Source: Clitoria ternatea (lineage: Eukaryota > Streptophyta > Magnoliopsida > Fabales > Fabaceae). Taken from it: a stretch of DNA of 64,000 bases. Positions 58,641 to 64,000 of the stretch are shown one piece after another; positions within the stretch are counted from its first letter, which is position 1; every line of letters begins with the position of its first letter. Position numbers and translations under genes: made by a program. The stretch is taken from positions 38,340,501 through 38,404,500 of the forward strand of contig CM075671.1 of the NCBI GenBank assembly GCA_037962975.1, in the 5' to 3' direction. The notes under the pieces were generated by a model. It saw nothing but the letters and a program-made list of their open reading frames with translations. It had not been told where the DNA came from and did not search any database.

Positions 58641-59436
58641 GAAATCGATTCCCACTCCTGGATGAATCGATTCCCACGTTGAATCCTCTATAAATTTAGC
58701 CTGATTCTCACAATTTCCTCATACTCTTGCCTCGTACCTCCATTCCTGGTTCCCATTAGATGAATCGATTCAATGAGTTTTGGAATCACTGTTCATTTTG
58801 GCAAAAACGTGTGAATCGATTCACATTGTACACTTGAATCGATTCAACCTCTTCTATTTTCACTGTTCCTGGCAATCACTCACGCGTGAATCGATTCACC
58901 CATATGTGGGAATTGATTCATTCCCCTAAATCACATGACTCTGTGCATTAAAAATGTATGAATCGATTCATTTGCAAGGGGGGAATCAATTCATTCACTT
59001 ACATTTAGAAACTTGGCACATCAGTAACGCATGAATCGATTCATGCATGGAGTTGAATCGATTCATGATGCTGTTCTTATTTTCATTAGTTTTCTCACAA
59101 GTTTAGTATCTTCAAATTATGCTATGTTTATACAAAGTTTTGTACACTAAATTTACATACTCTTAAGAGTTTAAGTGAGGTGTTATGAACCATTAAACTT
59201 CATGGAATTCATCCTCTTTAGATTCAATCATACGACATCATTTCAATCGATTCTTCCGCTGTGATTAATTGAAAACTTCTTAATAATTATTCTTGACTCG
59301 CCTTCTCATATCTCCATATATGAGACAGGTTTTTCATAGATCTGAGTATTGAATTAAAACTTCACCACGTCATTTCTTTGTCTAAAACGATTTATAAAAC
59401 GTGAAAAATTTACCCGTATTTTTCCGGGTCGTCTCA
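58641..59436 (+). repeat. 5' LTR region of the truncated gypsy element
   Basis: The end is inferred at about 59436 (GGGTCGTCTCA), just before the primer site. It carries a TATA-like CTCTATAAATTTAG (about 58687) and a paired GAATCGATTC array. The left limit is not established and may lie further left. No matching 3' LTR is in the window. Confidence 0.5.
58643..59064. repeat. Paired GAATCGATTC array 3
   Basis: Words start at 58643/58665, 58762/58783 (second decayed to GAATCACT), 58813/58836, 58888/58910, 58960/58983 and 59033/59055. The within-pair distance is always 21-23 bp; the last four pairs recur at 75, 72 and 73 bp. Many are the perfect 12-bp palindrome TGAATCGATTCA. Spacers are not conserved. 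Confidence 0.85.
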
Positions 59437-59439
59437 ACC

Positions 59440-59457
59440 TGGTATCAAAGCATTGGT
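59440..59457 (+). promoter_or_regulatory. Primer binding site of the truncated gypsy element
   Basis: TGGTATCAAAGCATTGG follows 'gtctcaacc', a typical initiator-Met tRNA primer site 3 bp after the LTR end. Confidence 0.75.
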
Positions 59458-59798
59458 TGCTCTTGATACAGACTTGATTAATGTTGTATAAGTAGTTGTT
59501 GCTTATGATTGAATCATATGAGCTGTGATTGGTTTATTTATGGGTTATTTGATTGAATTGTGATTTTTATCATTGAATTGAGATTGATGTCTATGTTGTT
59601 TGAGTCCAGTCAAGACTCCTTACACTATTTACTATCTATGATGAATATATTGTGATTATGAATTGAAACTGATATGATCATGTGATGTGGTGCATATAAG
59701 CTTATAAGTGCTAAGACTTTAAATTCACAAGTTGAAAGGTTATTGTTTGGTCTAGTTTACTTATGTGTGAGCCATGTTTTGATGTATAGGCTTAAAAT

Positions 59799-61036
59799 AT
59801 GGCTGGTAGACCAAATCGTGAGGCTGCTGCTATGGCAAATGCCTTAAATTGCTTTACCGATCTCTTGGAGAGACAAAGCCAACTGAATGTGGGATAAGAC
59901 TCCCAAGGTTTTGATCTATTTCTCAAGAGGAAACCTTCTGAATTTCATGGAGGTTATAAGCCGGAGGATGCTTATGCTTGGATCAATGATTTGGAGAGAA
60001 TTTATGTAAGTTTTGAGTGTTCGGAAGCGCAAAAGGTAGAGTATGCGGTCTTTATGATCCGCCATAAAGCTGAAGCTTGGTGGCGTCTTACAAGGGGACG
60101 CATCGTGTCTGCTGACATTCCTTTGGATTGGGAAAATTTTAAGGTTGAGTTCTTGAAGAAGTATTTCCTGAATAGCTACAAAAGTAAGAAAGAGCTTGAG
60201 TTCATGGAGCTTAAGCAAGGTGGTATGATTGTGGAGGAGTATGCCTCCAAGTTTGAAGAACTTTGTGCATTCTATCCACCCTATCAGCAAAAGGGTACTG
60301 AGGCTTCCAAATGTGTGAAGTTTGAAAATAGGTTGAGGCCTGAGATCAAGCAGGTTATTCGGCATCAAGAGATAAGAAGTTTCCCTACATTGGTGAACAA
60401 GTGTTGCATATATGAAGAAGATGATGTGGCTCCTTCGAGTCATGGTAAGCACGGGCCTAAGTTGAAGGGCCAATTCGCTAGTTTCAAGAAGCAAGGTCGC
60501 TTCAAGAAGAACAAGTTCTTTCATGGTGGATCCTCCAATGCAAGAGGACATGGTGCTTTTAGAGGAGGTTATGGTGGTGGTAACCAAGGTCGTGGAAATG
60601 CCCAAGGCGTAACTTGCTTCAAATATGGTGCTAATCACTTGGCAAGGGATTGTCCGCGGGATAATGTGGTGTGCTACCAATGCAACCAACCTGGACACAT
60701 CCGTCCTGATTGCCTATTGAACACAAGAAATACTAATGTTGACACTCCTATTCGCATGAATTATGATGCTAACCGTGGAGGCCATGGTGGCTTTGGAGGT
60801 CGTGGTCGTGGTAACGGTAATGGTTATAATGATGGCCGAAATGGTAGCCGTGGTGGAAACCATAATGGTGGAAGAAATGGCAATGGTCAAGGAAATGGCC
60901 ATGGTGGAAGAAATGGTAACCGAAATGGTGGTGGTCAACCACAAGCAGCTGAAGAGTCTTTACCGTTACCGGTGAAGAAGCCGCACAAGCTGAAGATCTT
61001 GTTCGTGGTGAGTGTTAAATCCTTAGTACTTTGGTA
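59799..61036 (+). pseudogene. Gypsy gag (second gypsy element)
   Basis: Starts MAGRPNREAAAMANALNCF at 59799; a TAA at 59895 interrupts after 32 codons. The frame then stays open to 61036: KPSEFHGGYKPEDAYAWIND, the retrotransposon gag core (AEAWWRLTRGRI, FKVEFLKKYFLNSYKSKKEL, EFMELKQGGMIVEEYASKF), a basic linker, and two zinc knuckles. The first is CFKYGANHLARDC (second Cys changed to Tyr); the second, CYQCNQPGHIRPDC, is intact. A Gly/Asn/Arg-rich region (NGNGYNDGRNGSRGGNHNG) follows. Apart from the single stop this is the best-kept gag in the window. Confidence 0.85.
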
Positions 61037-61480
61037 GATGTTATCTTTGATTCTGGTGCTACGTACTCATTTATTTCTGAGGATTGTGTGAGGCACTTGA
61101 AGGTTCCTGTTTGCATGATGAGAGGTTCTATAATGGTGACTACACCAACCGATACTTGTTTAAGATCGGTGACTTGATGTGAAGATGTCGAGATGACTCT
61201 TGAGGGTCGAAAGTTTATTGTATCCCTCATGTGTTTGCCTATGAAAGACCTGGACATTATTCTTGGCATGGACTGGTTGTCCGCTAACAAAGTCTTGGTG
61301 GATTATCATAACAAGACAGTGATCTTCCCGACTTCGAATGTTGAAGGCTTTGATGTGCAAGGTATCTCTCAGCTTCTCGTAATGTTCTACATGGTTGATG
61401 GGAATGGTACTTCCCAATCTTGTGAGATCCCTATTGTTTTAGAGTTTCCTAATGTTTTTCAGATGAAATTCCTAGATTAG
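61030..61480 (+). pseudogene. Gypsy protease (second element)
   Basis: VDVIFDSGATYSFISEDCV (active-site DSG) at about 61035-61085, a stop near 61178, then LEGRKFIVSLMCLPMKDLDI and ILGMDWLSANKVLVDYHNKT, the standard gypsy aspartic protease end. A further break follows near 61478. Confidence 0.8.
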
Positions 61481-61483
61481 CTC

Positions 61484-62300
61484 CTCCACGTGAAGTGGAA
61501 TTCTCGATTGATCTCATTCCTGGCGCTGAGCCTATTTCTAGGGCTCCTTATAGGATGTCTCCTATGGAGTTGACCGAGTTGAAGAAGCAAGTAGAGGAAT
61601 TACTCAAACGGGAGTTTATTCACCCCAAGTGTGTCTCCTTGGGGTGCTCCTATGCTATTGGTGAAAAAGAAGGACGGAAGCATGAGGTTGTACGTTGACT
61701 ATCGCCAACTCAATAAGCTAACTATCAAGAACAAGTATCCCCTTCCTCGCATTAATGATTTATTGGATCAATTGAAGGGCACCGTTGTGTTTTCAAAGAT
61801 TGACTTGCGTTCTAGATATCACCAAATTCAAGTGAAGACCGAAGATATCCCAAAAACTACCTTCTGAACGTGATATGGACACTATGAATACATAGTGATG
61901 CCATTTAGAGTGACGAATGCTTTTGCGATTTTCATGGATTACATGAATCGCATCTTCCACGAGTATCTTGATCAATTCGTCATGGTGTTTATTGATGATA
62001 TTCTGGTATACTCTAAGAGTCATGAAGAGCATGAAAGACATCTTCATCTTGTATTGTCTATACTTCGAGAGAAAGAATTGTATGCTAAGCTCTCTAAATG
62101 TGAATTCTAGATGAGTGAGATTTCTTTTCTTGGTCATGTGATTTCCGATGATGGAGTTGCCGTTGATAGATCGAAAGTTGAGGCCGTTATGGCTTGGGAA
62201 AGACCGACGTCTGTAACAGAGATAAGAAGTTTTCTTGGTCTTGTCGGTTATTACCGGAGGTTTATTGAAGGATTTTCCCGCTTAGCCTTACCATTTGATG
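61484..62300 (+). pseudogene. Gypsy reverse transcriptase, truncated (second element)
   Basis: EFSIDLIPGAEPISRAPYRM and LKKQVEELLKREFIHP open the RT. The frame shifts near 61630-61680, then SPWGAPMLLVKKKDGSMRLY, VDYRQLNKLTIKNKYPLPRI, FSKIDLRSRYHQIQV, and stops near 61865. IVMPFRVTNAFAIFMDYMNR and the catalytic FVMVFIDDILVYSK box are readable; ISFLGHVISDDGVAVDRSKV and IRSFLGLVGYYRRFIEGFSR follow. Homology ends at about 62292; RNase H, integrase and 3' LTR are absent. Confidence 0.85.
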
Positions 62301-63142
62301 CTAAAATCCCGAGCCATTAACTTGGTGCTGAAAATCTTAGTAAAACAAAATATGACTCTTGGATTTACACTTATGGCAAGCGCACCAGTCGTTAAAATTG
62401 TAGAATATTTGATCGTCCCACAGGGATTGTGGTAAGTACCTCAATCTAGGACTAGTACAAGCTGAACCAACAGAAAATACATGAAGTTCATTCGGTTTTT
62501 ATGGTTTTGGTGTTTTATAGTTGTTTTTGTATTTCCAGAAACAGAGTTAAAGTGAAGTGTGGAAAGTGATTAATAGAAAACAGGTCAGGATTGCTTCGGC
62601 TCACAATTTCCTCAAAAAACATGCAATTAAAGTATAATCGAACTTCACAATCTAGAGGACAATCCGCTTGTGGTTATTCCCTAATTCCTTAGGTGAAAAA
62701 CACTAATCCTTAAGCAATGAACCTTAATTCCTTAAGTGCTCGATTAACCTAAGAATCTAATGCGAAATTAGAGGTTGAACTCTAACTATTCACCTAAATT
62801 GATTAGGCCTGAACTAGTTAGAAAGCTGGAAGTTACCTAAGCTTCAACCATGATTCCTCACTAGCGAAGTTCTTCATCAGTTCTGGATTTGTCAATCCAG
62901 CAATTCTGCTCCACTCCTCAGCTTGTTCGCCTCAGGATCTAGAAGCCGATCTCCTTGCTCACAGCTTCAAGACTCCATTGCTAACCTTCGCAATCCCAAC
63001 CTTAGAGATTTAGAACTCCATCGACGTTGGATTCATCGAAGGAATACAGAGAGACATGGATGGGAGAGTTTAGAGAGATGAAGATGTAGTGAGAGATTGG
63101 AAATGGAAAATGAAGTGTATTATCTTGTACGCTGTTCTGTTT

Positions 63143-63157
63143 CTCCTTTTATAGAGT
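63143..63157 (-). promoter_or_regulatory. Minus-strand TATA box
   Basis: The minus strand reads CTCTATAAAAGGAG, followed by a C/T-rich leader ('ccaatctctcactacatctt'). Confidence 0.5.
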
Positions 63158-63480
63158 ATGTACATGAATATATATAGGCATCTAACTAAACTAACTAACT
63201 TAGCTAATATCTGAAAGCTGAGTTCTTAATTAAACTAAACTAACTAATTGAATAATTACAGAATAATTAACCAATCACAGCTCAGCTCTTAGCAGATTCT
63301 AGTTCATCATTAGCTAATGTACAACTCATCACTAACTAATTAACATCTCACTACTTAAATTACTAAGATGCAGAAGAGAAGGCAATGGAAGACGGAAACA
63401 GCACTGGGCCGAGTGTATGTTGTTGGAGGGAAGAAACAGAGTTTAAGTTACTGCCTTTACGCTTCAGCTTGCTGGGTTCT

Positions 63481-63664
63481 CGCTTGAGCGGATTAAACTC
63501 TCGCTTGGGTGAGCTCGGAATTGCACTGCAGTGTGGCTTTCTCGCGTAAGCGTTATGGCGAAGCTTGGGCAAGAATGATATTCTGGAGTTACGCTTGAGC
63601 TAACTTGCTTGCTTGAACTAATTTTTTGACCTTCGCTTGAGCGAATTTAACTCCCGCTTGAGCG
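63481..63664. repeat. CGCTTGAGCG word array
   Basis: Copies or variants start near 63481, 63502, 63543, 63562, 63592, 63610, 63634 and 63655. They form four pairs spaced 18-21 bp, the first and last pairs exactly 21 bp. CGCT and AGCG are inverted arms around TG. Pair intervals are 62, 49 and 42 bp, less regular than in the other arrays. Confidence 0.65.
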
Positions 63665-64000
63665 AGTTGATTATTCAATCGGTATTTTGCGGTTGGCGCT
63701 CGGGTTCTTCATGCAATATTCCGAGTCCTTATTCTCTTTTGGAGTCGGTGTCTTTGAAGTCTCACTCAGTCGGTCTTTGGACTCCTTTCAGTCGGATTTG
63801 TGAAGTCTCACTCGGATTTTTCCAAATCTCGCTCGGCTTTTGTAATTTTCACTCGGATTTGTCTTCTTTTCTCAAGTGCGCCCTGTTCTCGCACCATTAA
63901 ACAGCTAATTGCCTAGCATTTATACGCTGGCTGCTTAGTGAATTTATAAATACTTCAAAATTCCTTAACTAATTAATATTTTCAATCGTTTTCTTACATA

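Larger units (their letters stand above)
62305..64000 (-). mobile_element. Probable Athila/Tat-like LTR and 5' leader, minus strand, incomplete
   Basis: On the minus strand, a TATA box (CTCTATAAAAGG, about 63143-63157) is followed by a C/T-rich leader, then near 62455-62300 by 'ccctgtgggacgatcaaat', 'gactggtgcgcttgcc' and a final 'caccaagttaatggctcggg'. This series resembles the text before the TTGGCGCC primer site in plant Athila/Tat elements, in decayed form. A CGCTTGAGCG array lies upstream of the TATA box. The interior is missing at the 62.3-kb junction and the LTR start lies beyond the window. Confidence 0.45.

Noticed and set aside
59916..60698. 260-codon minus-strand ORF
   Set aside because: Antisense of the well-supported gag frame; no domain resemblance.
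60714..60975. Met/Val/Thr-rich ORFs on both strands
   Set aside because: They are shadows of the Gly/Asn/Arg-rich tail of the gypsy gag in other frames.

Overview
The window looks like repeat-dense nuclear DNA of a flowering plant, probably a eudicot and perhaps a legume. It is AT-rich, carries introns with GT..AG ends, and is built almost entirely from plant transposable elements (CACTA, hAT, Ty1/copia, Ty3/gypsy) nested in one another. I found no intact cellular gene, no tRNA or rRNA gene, and no prokaryotic system. The legume guess rests on SIRE-like copia elements and LTR arrays of ATCGAT-core palindromes; it is an inference.

Layout. 0.3-5.3 kb: a truncated copy of a very long LTR-like repeat (TGTAACACC start). 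6.2-7.8 kb: a minus-strand SIRE-like LTR remnant with a 41-bp tandem array and a paired-palindrome array. 8.6-21.2 kb: a decayed minus-strand CACTA element (B), split by a younger 8.0-kb plus-strand CACTA element (A, 11268-19299, target duplication AGG) that landed inside B's tnp2 coding sequence. A carries a five-exon TNP1-like gene with one stop codon but no tnp2. 21.2-22.8 kb: a zinc-finger gene fragment resembling JmjC/KDM3 proteins, then a possible further CACTA end. 22.8-26.2 kb: an internally deleted copia element. 28.3-43.0 kb: a second copy of the long LTR-like repeat (target duplication GAGTG), split by an 8.4-kb minus-strand Ty3/gypsy element (29219-37624, target duplication CCACC, two 812/813-bp LTRs, primer site, gag, protease, RT, RNase H, integrase) whose pol frame runs into its LTR, as in CRM-clade elements.

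43-51.8 kb: a duplicated noncoding repeat, a 733-bp hAT-type element with a perfect 8-bp target duplication, a 657-bp CACTA-derived miniature inserted beside a decayed gypsy-type ORF1, and unassigned repeat DNA. 51.8-57.9 kb: a SIRE-type copia element with 5' LTR, gag and pol, broken by several stops, 3' LTR not seen. 58.6-62.3 kb: a Ty3/gypsy element truncated within or just after its RT region. 62.3-64.0 kb: probable minus-strand Athila/Tat-like LTR DNA running off the end.

The most unexplained signal is a recurring two-level spacing. Four arrays (about 7.4, 12.7, 58.8 and, in a tighter form, 52.0 kb) and a looser fifth (63.5 kb) consist of short palindromic words in pairs about 20-23 bp apart. 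In three of them the pairs recur about every 70-75 bp. The words differ (AATCGATT, GAATCGATTC, AGCGTnnnnACGCT, CGCTTGAGCG) but the spacing is similar, and at least three arrays lie in LTRs. All positions were read by eye; no alignment or database search was run.
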